7,943 bases of DNA, taken from contig CANDLP010000096.1 of assembly GCA_947385505.1 (NCBI GenBank), positions 1 through 7,943 of the forward strand, written 5' to 3'. The stretch is from an uncultured Clostridia bacterium (GTDB lineage: Bacteria > Bacillota > Clostridia > Oscillospirales > Ruminococcaceae). Below are positions 1 through 5,648 of the stretch, piece after piece. The notes under the pieces were generated by a model. That model did no database searches. It had not been told where the DNA came from and saw only the letters and a list, made by a program, of their open reading frames with translations. The position numbers were made by a program, and so were the translations under genes. Within the stretch, counting starts at the first letter, position 1. Each line of letters begins with the position of its first letter.

Positions 1-393
1 CGTGAACACATACACCGCCGTGATCCATGAATAACGGTTAAGCAATGCAAGCACCTTATTGTCAGGCATAAGTCCCGACGTAAAGTCAAGAATGGGGACT
101 ATAAGGAAGCCAATGGCGGCGCCTAATAATGTGACTTTTAATCCTATTGAAAAAACCTGAGAATTGTTATACGCTCTGTCAAGGCCGAAGCGTATTATGG
201 ATTCACCTATGGAAAGCGTGGCAAAAGCCATTAAAAGGGTGGCGGTATCGATAATTGTACCGATCTCGCCATAGCCCTCCTCGCCGAGCATATTCTGATA
301 AAAGCGCATCAAAAGCACTACCAGCAGTTTTGAGCCAAATTGACCCAATGCCAAAACCACAGTGTTTGACGCAAGCTTTTTATATCTGTTCAA
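1..393 (-). CDS. Oligosaccharide/polysaccharide flippase-type membrane protein, N-terminal part (partial)
   Basis: Translated here from 393 down to the window edge: 131 codons, open throughout, with the 3' end outside the window. The protein begins (M)NRYKKLASNTVVLALGQFG, which resembles the N-terminus of Wzx/RfbX-like flippases of the MATE/MOP superfamily that move lipid-linked sugars across the cytoplasmic membrane. Three hydrophobic segments are visible (about residues 8-29, 44-68 and 80-100), joined by short loops carrying Arg and Asp. The start is TTG (391-393). An AGGCGGTGAT ribosome binding site lies at 402-411, about 8 bases upstream, and the first in-frame ATG is already inside the first membrane segment. 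A possible -10 box lies just upstream. It shares orientation with the bile salt hydrolase operon but is separated from it by a structured repeat. Family placement rests on the N-terminal quarter only; substrate unknown. Confidence 0.75.
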   Translation of the reverse strand, partial: MNRYKKLASNTVVLALGQFGSKLLVVLLMRFYQNMLGEEGYGEIGTIIDTATLLMAFATLSIGESIIRFGLDRAYNNSQVFSIGLKVTLLGAAIGFLIVPILDFTSGLMPDNKVLALLNRYSWITAVYVFT

Positions 394-401
394 ATTTTTA
401 C

Positions 402-411
402 ATCACCGCCT
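402..411 (-). promoter_or_regulatory. Ribosome binding site fixing the TTG start of the flippase gene
   Basis: On the minus strand AGGCGGTGAT lies 8 bases before TTG at 393-391. It is the only good anti-16S match near the 5' end of this reading frame, and it decides for the TTG over internal ATG codons. Confidence 0.6.
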
Positions 412-425
412 TTCATATTCCAAAT

Positions 426-431
426 ATTATA
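426..431 (-). promoter_or_regulatory. Possible -10 box for the flippase gene
   Basis: A perfect TATAAT on the minus strand sits about 33 bases before the TTG start. No good -35 hexamer lies at 16-18 bases. The nearest, TTGCAA, belongs to the 28-bp palindrome and is only 12 bases away. The promoter is therefore tentative, and the palindrome could act as an operator immediately upstream of it. Confidence 0.35.
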
Positions 432-441
432 TACTTTATTC

Positions 442-590
442 CATTGCAAATCACATGTGATTTGCAATGCCGCCGCTATACGGCAGCTGCGAAATCGAAG
501 ATTTCGCGAATAAGTATGAGCAACAGTTCTGCAGCTGCGCCGCACGCAGAAAGCGTCCGCAGTTAGTAGAAATTGTGCAAATTGCGACTT
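442..590. repeat. Cluster of palindromes, probable small interspersed repeat (MITE/REP-like)
   Basis: This fills most of the 224-base gap between the bile salt hydrolase stop and the flippase start. Five dyads follow one another. They are a perfect 28-bp palindrome (442-469, centre CATG); GCCG-ctata-CGGC (472-484); GCGAAATC-gaa-GATTTCGC (489-507); CTGCG-ccgca-CGCAG (535-549); and GCAA-a-TTGC (577-585). A 9-base direct repeat, GCAGCTGCG, occurs at 483-491 and 531-539. A short open frame runs through it on the plus strand, but it has no ribosome binding site and no recognisable protein. No arm is followed by a T-run, so it is not an ordinary terminator. The density of dyads suggests a non-autonomous repeat or a structured RNA. 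Only one copy is in view, so repeat status is inferred. Confidence 0.5.
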
Positions 591-617
591 TTCATATAGC
601 CCTTAGTATAAATTCGC

Positions 618-1592
618 CTAATTCTGAGGAGCGATTTGCTCTTCGGCAACGGGACTGTATCTGATAATCTCACTGCCGTTCAACTCCTCACGGCGCATAT
701 CAACCGCCGTAATCTGATGATTATCATATGACGTATAGTAATAAATACCCTTGTCCGCATTGCAGCAGCAGGTATAAATTGTGATTTCATACTTGCCCTC
801 TTCGGTAACGCAGCAGCCCCTCTGCTGATCCACCGAATTCAGTATATGGAAAAACTGGCTTACGCTTTCCTTTTCATCATCACCAGAAACGGAATTCATT
901 TTCACAAACGCCGCTCGGACAAATCTTGACTGAGAGGACAAATCTCCGGGAAGCCCCATTGCTCCCATACCGCGGCAGTATTTGTCCAATTCAAGCCCTT
1001 TCGCAAAAGTATTCGCGGGATCTTTTGAAGAAAGCCCCATATAATTATTAAGGTTAAAAAGCTGTTTGTCAAAGGAAGGGTTATTAGTAAGCACCCCCAC
1101 GGGATTATCGTATACCTTTAGTCCCTCCGATACGGATTCCACAGTCAGCGCCCCGCTTTTGTCTGCTATTATCCAATGAAGCCGCGCCGGCGGAAGCTTG
1201 TCCGAAAATCGTGCGGCGGTTATATTTATTTTTTGGAGCAGCGCCTTGGCTTCTTTAAGATCGGAGCACCTGCACAGCAGCCATTGTATAAACTCAAAAT
1301 GAGCGATATTGTTCTTTCCTTCGGCGGCGTCAAAATAAACCGCGTTTCCTGCAAAGTTAAGCCCGGCCATACAAAGTCCCTTTTCGTTCACCGCTTCATA
1401 GTAAAGAGGGCAGTTATCCTCCACATGAGCCATACCGATCATGGCATAATGGGATTCCGCCGTTCCCGTCTCCGTAAAGCTGAGGGGGAAATTCCGAGGG
1501 GTTATTACTATCTCCTCTCCGTAGGAAAAATCATTATCCAAGGTTCTTCCGAAATAAAAATCCTTTGTTTTATAGGCGGCTGCCGTACACAT
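618..1592 (-). CDS. bsh: Choloylglycine hydrolase family protein (probable bile salt hydrolase)
   Basis: An Ntn-type linear amide C-N hydrolase of 324 residues, the usual size for the family. It would cleave the glycine or taurine amide of conjugated bile salts in the cytoplasm. After removal of Met1, Cys2 is the N-terminal nucleophile (MCTAAAY). The expected active-site residues are all present: Arg16 and Asp19 in FGRTLD, Asn79 in AGLNF, Asn170 in VLTNNP and Arg223 in SSQSRFVRAAF. The ATG at 1592 is chosen because it puts Cys at position 2 and has AAGGAG 8 bases upstream; the frame stays open upstream to 1643, but a start there would bury the nucleophile. The ribosome binding site lies in the last codons and stop of the GNAT gene, 5 bases away, so translation is probably coupled. 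The related penicillin V acylases share this fold, but the motif set (SYGE, AGLNF, NNP) is closer to bile salt hydrolases. Activity is inferred. Confidence 0.9.
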   Translation of the reverse strand: MCTAAAYKTKDFYFGRTLDNDFSYGEEIVITPRNFPLSFTETGTAESHYAMIGMAHVEDNCPLYYEAVNEKGLCMAGLNFAGNAVYFDAAEGKNNIAHFEFIQWLLCRCSDLKEAKALLQKINITAARFSDKLPPARLHWIIADKSGALTVESVSEGLKVYDNPVGVLTNNPSFDKQLFNLNNYMGLSSKDPANTFAKGLELDKYCRGMGAMGLPGDLSSQSRFVRAAFVKMNSVSGDDEKESVSQFFHILNSVDQQRGCCVTEEGKYEITIYTCCCNADKGIYYYTSYDNHQITAVDMRREELNGSEIIRYSPVAEEQIAPQN

Positions 1593-1597
1593 ACGCG

Positions 1598-2089
1598 TTA
1601 CTCCTTTTTTAAGCGGTATATTGAAACAATTTCGTCTCCGCACGTTTCGCCGTTTTCCGTAAAGCCGAATTTGGAATAAACATCCCGCGCCCGCGCGTTT
1701 TCTTTTTCATATGAAAGCCATATGTAATCCGCTTTTCCCGCGGGAAAGGTTTCCGCATATTCCACCGCTTTTTTCAGTATCGTTACGGCATAACCCTTAC
1801 CCTGAAAGCTCTTGTCTATCATAAGCCGCCATAAAATATAATTTCCCTTTGAAATTTCAGGCTCGTTCGGATCATCCAATGTATCGTATCCAAACATAAT
1901 AAAACCTATCAAGGTATCTTCGTCATATATGCCGAAGGGCATGGCGAATACATTATCGTTTCTTGAAGCAAAGGCCTCCGCTAAGCTTACGGCATTCGGC
2001 GCCACAAAGCTTTTCTGGTGCTCAAAAACCTTCAGAGCGCAGATATCGGCCACATTGGCGTTTGTTATTTTCTTAAATAAAATATTCAT
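1598..2089 (-). CDS. GNAT family N-acetyltransferase, similar to BltD/PaiA-type polyamine acetyltransferases
   Basis: A complete 163-residue protein of the Gcn5-related fold, which transfers acetyl from acetyl-CoA to an amine. The acetyl-CoA-binding loop, pattern Q/R-x-x-G-x-G/A, is QGKGYA at residues 96-101, following the strand WRLMIDKSF. The C-terminal part has the usual SYEKEN...VYSKFGF...GE pattern (about residues 126-148). Overall layout and motif wording recall Firmicute diamine/spermine acetyltransferases such as BltD, but the substrate cannot be read from sequence. An AAAGGGG ribosome binding site lies about 6 bases before the ATG. It starts 46 bases after tadA stops, with no terminator between, and ends 5 bases before the bile salt hydrolase start, so it is the middle gene of a probable three-gene operon. 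Confidence 0.85.
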   Translation of the reverse strand: MNILFKKITNANVADICALKVFEHQKSFVAPNAVSLAEAFASRNDNVFAMPFGIYDEDTLIGFIMFGYDTLDDPNEPEISKGNYILWRLMIDKSFQGKGYAVTILKKAVEYAETFPAGKADYIWLSYEKENARARDVYSKFGFTENGETCGDEIVSIYRLKKE

Positions 2090-2135
2090 CTGATACCCCT
2101 TTCTTCAAATTTTATCTTTTCCCAAAAAAATAAAT

Positions 2136-2588
2136 TTATTTTCGCTTTTCCCGAAAAAATTCCGTCAGTATCTCACCGCATTCCTTTTCAAGCACACGGC
2201 TTCTCACAAAAGGAATGTGATTAAACGGCAGTTCAAAAAGATTGACCAAAGAAGCGCAGGCGCCCCCCTTTTCGTCAAAAGCACCGTATACGACCCGTTT
2301 CAGCCGTGAATTTATAATTGCTCCCGCGCACATAGGGCATGGCTCCAGCGTGACATACAGGGTACAATCCGTAAGCCGCCAGCTTTTCAGCGACCGGGCG
2401 GCTTCTTCGATAGCGATGATTTCCGCGTGAGCGGTGGGAGAATTGTCGGTCTCGCGGCGGTTATAGCCTTGTCCGATCACTTCTCCGTCTTTGTTTATAA
2501 CAACTGCCCCCACGGGACATTCGCCGATAGAATAAGCCTTTTCAGCCAATTCCAAGGCTTTAAGCATCATTTCTTCATCAAATAACAT
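2136..2588 (-). CDS. tadA: tRNA-specific adenosine deaminase TadA
   Basis: A zinc-dependent deaminase of 150 residues that converts the wobble adenosine 34 of tRNA-Arg(ACG) to inosine in the cytoplasm. The cytidine/deoxycytidylate deaminase fold is complete. His54-Ala-Glu56 (PTAHAEIIAIE) supplies a zinc ligand and the proton-shuttling glutamate, and PCPMC (residues 83-87) supplies ligands Cys84 and Cys87. The N-terminal ALELAEKAYSIGECPVGAVV and the NxRE...SPTAHAE segment are typical of TadA. The ATG at 2588 is chosen because AGGTGG lies 7 bases upstream and a strong promoter lies directly before that. A longer frame reaching 2687 would run back through the promoter and adds low-complexity lysine/leucine sequence. 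It heads the operon with the GNAT and bile salt hydrolase genes. A core function of this kind inside a putative mobile element would be unusual. Confidence 0.93.
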   Translation of the reverse strand: MLFDEEMMLKALELAEKAYSIGECPVGAVVINKDGEVIGQGYNRRETDNSPTAHAEIIAIEEAARSLKSWRLTDCTLYVTLEPCPMCAGAIINSRLKRVVYGAFDEKGGACASLVNLFELPFNHIPFVRSRVLEKECGEILTEFFREKRK

Positions 2589-2610
2589 AAAAATTCCACC
2601 TAACCTATTG

Positions 2611-2639
2611 ATTATACTATATAAAGGGAAAAATTTCAA
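2611..2639 (-). promoter_or_regulatory. Sigma-A type promoter of the tadA-GNAT-bsh operon
   Basis: On the minus strand TTGAAA (2639-2634), exactly 17 bases, then TATAAT (2616-2611). This is one mismatch from consensus. Predicted transcription start is near 2604, giving a very short leader that begins just before the AGGTGG ribosome binding site at 2596-2601. Confidence 0.8.
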
Positions 2640-2667
2640 GGGCAATTTTGGCGGTTTCAATAATAAG

Positions 2668-2886
2668 TTAAATTTTTTCTTTTGCATCGGCTTCGGCTTT
2701 TCTGCGTCTCATCTCCTGCTCATATAAATTGTGATAGGCAATATGTGCAGCATGGTCAAGTATGCTTGCAACTTCTTCGGGGGTAGTATCTCGGCAGCAA
2801 TCGTCGCATATGATACATCGGGTGCCGCCGTCATACCATTCCTCCACAATACGGCCGATTGTCGGCGGTTCAACTTTCTTTCCCAT
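2668..2886 (-). CDS. Small Cys-cluster protein of unknown function
   Basis: A 72-residue protein that I do not recognise. It has a central CIICDDCC cluster (Cys24, 27, 30, 31), which could bind zinc. A predicted helical part follows (PEEVASILDHAAHIAYHNLYEQ), then a highly charged tail rich in Arg, Lys and Glu. The ATG at 2886 is chosen because a full AGGAGG lies 4 bases upstream. An alternative ATG at 2919 has a poorer site, and the frame stays open to about 2964. It stops 28 bases before the -35 box of the tadA promoter, so it is probably a separate unit or reads through into tadA. It is transcribed divergently from the serine recombinase 205 bases away. That position would suit an accessory protein of the element (regulator or directionality factor), but this is inference from location only. 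Confidence 0.65.
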   Translation of the reverse strand: MGKKVEPPTIGRIVEEWYDGGTRCIICDDCCRDTTPEEVASILDHAAHIAYHNLYEQEMRRRKAEADAKEKI

Positions 2887-3091
2887 AATACCTCCTCTTT
2901 TCCGCTTTATGCCAATCATTTTTTGACCTGATGCAATACCCGCAGGACAACGGATTGCTCCCAAAGCGCTAATCCCACTATTTAAAAATGGATTACATAC
3001 TTTTTATATTTTATGCCGACGCAGTTTGTACATTTGCTTGCATTATGTGAGAATATAACGTTATATAACACAGTTAAAGAAAGGAGCGGCC
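2887..3091. other. Divergent intergenic region between the Cys-cluster gene and the recombinase
   Basis: This is 205 bases without a recognisable gene. It holds the recombinase promoter and a 14-bp palindrome. Near its middle is a short imperfect dyad, TAATCC...GGATTA (2970-2995), whose arms resemble the outer arms of the hairpin at 7251-7310. No convincing promoter toward the Cys-cluster gene was found, and there is no trace of the missing 5' part of asnB. Confidence 0.5.
3038..3067 (+). promoter_or_regulatory. Probable promoter of the serine recombinase
   Basis: TTGCAT (3038-3043), an 18-base spacer, and TATATA (3062-3067), giving a start near 3074 and an 18-base leader with AAAGGAG at 3080-3086. 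A 14-bp perfect palindrome, ATATAACGTTATAT (3053-3066), covers the spacer end and -10 box and could be an operator. The match is moderate, and AT-rich sequence produces chance hits. Confidence 0.45.
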
Positions 3092-4681
3092 ATGCCCGCC
3101 TACGCCATCTATTTACGAAAATCCCGAAAAGACTCCGAAGCCGAAGCTCACGGCGAAGGTGAAACCCTTGCGAGACACAAGCGGATACTGCTTGACTATG
3201 CGAAAAAAAACAATCTGAAAATAACAAAAATATACGAAGAAATAGTATCGGGCGAAAGTATAGCCGCCCGCCCGCAAATGCAGCAGCTTTTGGCTGACGC
3301 CGAGCAAGGCTTATATAACGGCGTGCTTGTGATAGAGGTGGAAAGGCTTGCGCGCGGCGATACCATAGACCAGGGCATTGTCGCTCAGACCTTTAAGCTG
3401 TCCGGTACGAAAATAATAACTCCCTCAAAAACCTACGATCCAAACAACGAATTTGACGAAGAGTATTTTGAATTCGGATTGTTCATGTCGCGGCGGGAAT
3501 ATAAAACAATAAACCGCCGTCTCCAGCGAGGCAGAGCGGCAGCGGCAAAAGAGGGAAAGTACATAGCGAGCATTGCTCCATACGGCTACGAAAAAATTAA
3601 AATACCAAACGACAAGGGCTATACCCTGCAAATTGTTCCGGAACAGGCGGAAATAATAAAAAATATTTTTGACTGGTACATTAACGGCTTTAACGGAAAA
3701 AAGCCCGGTCTTGGAGGTATTGCCAAAAAGCTTAACGATCTTGGCGTAAAGCCCTGCCGCCATGAATACTGGGGAAAAGAAGCCCTTCGTGATATAATAA
3801 GCAATCCCGTTTACACGGGTAAAATCCGCTGGGGTTATCGAAAGATAAGAAAAACCGCCGTGGACGGAAAAATGGTCAAAAGCCGCCCGATATGCTCAGA
3901 CGAAAACTGCATATTGTCCGAAGGGATGCACAAAGCCATTATTTCTCAGGATATTTTTGACAAGGCACAGAAAACGCTTAAATCTCTCCCTTCGCCTCCG
4001 CTCGGATATAAAAAAGAAATAAAGTCCCCCCTTGCAGGGCTTATTGTATGCTCAAAATGCGGTCATATGATGACTATGAGAAGCTCATCCGCTCCCGATA
4101 AGCCGCCTTACCTGGTTTGCCACTCCCGATATTGCGCCAACGTATCGTCTCCCCTTCCGCTGGTTGAAAAAAAAGTACTGGCTATCCTTAACAACTGGGT
4201 CGGCGAATACAAAATAAAGTGGAAAAACAATGAACAGGGCGTTTACATGAAATCGGACAGTGAGATACTCAAAAAAACAACGGAACATATCAAAAAGAAG
4301 ATAGACACGCTTAAAAAACAGCTTGATAATATGTACGATCTGTTGGAACAAAAGGTCTATACTCCCGAACAGTTTTCCGTCCGTTACGCTGCCGTATCCA
4401 AGCGGCTGGAAGACGCTGAAAATGAATATAAAGCGGCTTTGGAAAGCCGGCAAAAACCGGACGGCGAAAGTCTTTGTCCCGAAAAATTCATACCTCATAT
4501 CGAACAGCTTTTAAAGGTGTACGACGCGCTTGATTCGGCTGCCGCAAAAAACGAAATGTTAAAGACAATAATTGCCAAAGGAGTTTACACAAAAGAAAAA
4601 AGCGGAGCGTTTAGAGAAAGTTCCGCCGATAATTTTACTCTTATTTTATATCCTAAACTGCCTAATACTATTTTCAAATAA
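3092..4681 (+). CDS. Large serine recombinase (site-specific integrase)
   Basis: A complete 529-residue large serine recombinase, the enzyme class that integrates and excises phages and transposon-like elements by cutting both DNA strands through a 5'-phosphoserine link. The catalytic resolvase domain spans about residues 4-150. Ser11 in YLRKSRKD is the nucleophile, and the arginines in SIAARP and VERLARGD are in their usual places. The long helix with MSRREYKTINRRLQRGR leads into the DNA-binding recombinase domain (about 160-300, including APYGYE and NPVYTGKIRWG). A zinc ribbon uses Cys320, Cys323, Cys343 and Cys348. A coiled coil, expected to control integration versus excision, lies at about 391-450. 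Start: ATG with AAAGGAG 5 bases upstream. All key residues are intact, so it may be active. The stop is only about 45 bases from an abrupt switch into asnB coding sequence, which suggests that gene was its target. Confidence 0.95.
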   Translation: MPAYAIYLRKSRKDSEAEAHGEGETLARHKRILLDYAKKNNLKITKIYEEIVSGESIAARPQMQQLLADAEQGLYNGVLVIEVERLARGDTIDQGIVAQTFKLSGTKIITPSKTYDPNNEFDEEYFEFGLFMSRREYKTINRRLQRGRAAAAKEGKYIASIAPYGYEKIKIPNDKGYTLQIVPEQAEIIKNIFDWYINGFNGKKPGLGGIAKKLNDLGVKPCRHEYWGKEALRDIISNPVYTGKIRWGYRKIRKTAVDGKMVKSRPICSDENCILSEGMHKAIISQDIFDKAQKTLKSLPSPPLGYKKEIKSPLAGLIVCSKCGHMMTMRSSSAPDKPPYLVCHSRYCANVSSPLPLVEKKVLAILNNWVGEYKIKWKNNEQGVYMKSDSEILKKTTEHIKKKIDTLKKQLDNMYDLLEQKVYTPEQFSVRYAAVSKRLEDAENEYKAALESRQKPDGESLCPEKFIPHIEQLLKVYDALDSAAAKNEMLKTIIAKGVYTKEKSGAFRESSADNFTLILYPKLPNTIFK

Positions 4682-4727
4682 AATATTGTTTATTTAAAAC
4701 AGCGCTTGTAATTGTTATGATGCGTGT
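4682..4727. other. Putative attachment-site junction (element end / asnB)
   Basis: Between the recombinase stop and the asnB remnant, 4682-4721 is AT-rich and unlike AsnB. In the asnB frame it reads ...CNCYDA before CADEIFGGY, where intact AsnB proteins have ...SGECADEIFGGY. The asnB frame is open only back to 4698, where a TAA precedes it. The change therefore occurs at about 4722-4727, and the crossover dinucleotide probably lies in GCGTGT. Distance and orientation to the recombinase gene fit attR/attL of a serine integrase. The exact core cannot be fixed without the other junction. Confidence 0.5.
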
Positions 4728-5435
4728 GCCGATGAAATTTTTGGAGGCTACCCGTGGTTTAGTAACAAGGAAATGCTGAACCGTCCCGGTTTCCCTTGGG
4801 CAAGCGCAAATTCCGAACGCTATTCGCTTATACGCGGGGATCTTTGCCGCAATATCTCTCCGGCGGACTATGTGGAAAATCTTGCAAAGCAAACCGCCCA
4901 AAAAGCCCCCCGCCTTGATACCGATACCCCCGAACAAATTAAGATGCGGGAAATGTTTATGCTGAATTTTTACTGGTTTATGCAGACGCTGCTCACAAGA
5001 AAGGATCGCTGTTCCATGGCTCATGGACTTGAGGTGAGAGTTCCATTCTGCGATCACAGGATAGCGCAGTACGCCTACAATATACCTCCAGAAATTAAGT
5101 TTTTGGGAGGAAGGGAAAAAGGCGTTGTGCGCTCAGCGTCGGAAAAAGCGCTCCCAAAAGACGTGGCATGGCGGAAAAAATCGCCTTATCCTAAAACACA
5201 TAATCCCGACTATACAAGACTGATGCTTGAAAAATTCGGAGCGCTTCTTAAAAAGCCCGATTGCAGGCTGTTTGAGATAATGGAAAGAAAAAAGCTTTTT
5301 GAGCTTGAAGAAACCGAAGGACGGGCGTTCAGCAAGAATTGGTACGGACAATTGATGGCAACGCCGCAGATGTTCGCTTATATGATACAGCTTGAATATT
5401 GGATGGAGCATTATGATGTTATAATGCAAAGATAA
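4725..5435 (+). pseudogene. asnB: asnB remnant: C-terminal part of glutamine-hydrolysing asparagine synthetase
   Basis: About 236 residues of the C-terminal synthetase domain, in frame and undamaged to the natural stop. The intact enzyme (about 600 residues in this clostridial subfamily) makes asparagine from aspartate, ATP and glutamine. Recognisable blocks are CADEIFGGYPWF at the start (intact family SGE(C/G)ADE), then TRKDRCSMAHGLEVRVPFCD near nucleotides 4990-5055, and WRKKSPYPKTHNP near 5168-5210. Missing are the N-terminal glutaminase domain with its catalytic Cys2 and the SGGxDS pyrophosphate loop of the synthetase domain, so this piece cannot make asparagine. An internal ATG at 4773 has no proper ribosome binding site. 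The lack of frameshifts or stops suggests a recent split, or one that excision can reverse. A terminator follows at 5473. Confidence 0.85.
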
Positions 5436-5472
5436 AGTTGAATTCTACAAATCGAAATAATGACAAAATAAA

Positions 5473-5502
5473 GGCCGTGTTAATTGAAAACACGGTCTTT
5501 TT
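5473..5502 (+). terminator. Rho-independent terminator of asnB
   Basis: Stem GGCCGTGTT / AACACGGTC (9 bp with one G-T pair, 7-base loop) is followed by TTTTT, 37 bases after the asnB stop. On the other strand the stem is followed by TTTATTTT, so weak bidirectional use is possible. Confidence 0.85.
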
Positions 5503-5583
5503 CAAACAGGATTGCCGCCGCAATAATGTATATATGCTGATTCGGCTTGAAAATAGAATTATTATTTATTTCGCTGAGTAAAC

Positions 5584-5612
5584 TTGCAATACTCTGTAAA
5601 ATATGTTATATT
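5584..5612 (+). promoter_or_regulatory. Promoter of the cation/proton antiporter gene
   Basis: TTGCAA (5584-5589), 17 bases, TATATT (5607-5612), with TG one base before the -10 (extended -10). The predicted start is near 5619, leaving a leader of about 30 bases that is too short for a riboswitch. Confidence 0.6.
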
Positions 5613-5632
5613 TATTATACAATATACATAAA

Positions 5633-5640
5633 GCAGGAGG
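5633..5640 (+). promoter_or_regulatory. Ribosome binding site fixing the TTG start of the antiporter
   Basis: GCAGGAGG lies 8 bases before TTG at 5649. It is the only strong site in this leader, and it rules out the in-frame ATG at 5547, which would lie upstream of the predicted promoter. Confidence 0.75.
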
Positions 5641-5648
5641 CCGAATCA

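Noticed and set aside
255..664. Two short plus-strand open frames through the palindrome cluster
   Set aside because: They are antisense to the flippase or composed of repeat DNA, have no ribosome binding site, and resemble no protein.
1593..1643. An upstream start for the bile salt hydrolase at 1643
   Set aside because: It would add 17 residues before the Cys nucleophile that must be N-terminal, and it overlaps the GNAT gene.
1176..1679. A 167-codon open frame on the plus strand
   Set aside because: It is antisense to the well-supported bile salt hydrolase gene, with no recognisable domain.
2090..2135. SRP RNA, often found next to tadA in Firmicutes
   Set aside because: The gap after tadA is only 46 bases, and no SRP RNA-like sequence is seen there or upstream.
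2589..2687. An N-terminal extension of TadA starting at 2687
   Set aside because: It runs through a near-perfect promoter, lacks a ribosome binding site, and adds low-complexity residues not found in TadA.
4773..5435. A complete short gene starting at ATG 4773
   Set aside because: AsnB-like sequence continues in frame upstream to 4725, there is no ribosome binding site at 4773, and the product would lack the catalytic parts of the family. It is treated as a remnant.
5547..5648. An upstream ATG start for the antiporter at 5547
   Set aside because: It lies before the likely promoter. The strong GCAGGAGG site points to TTG 5649, which gives the usual N-terminus.
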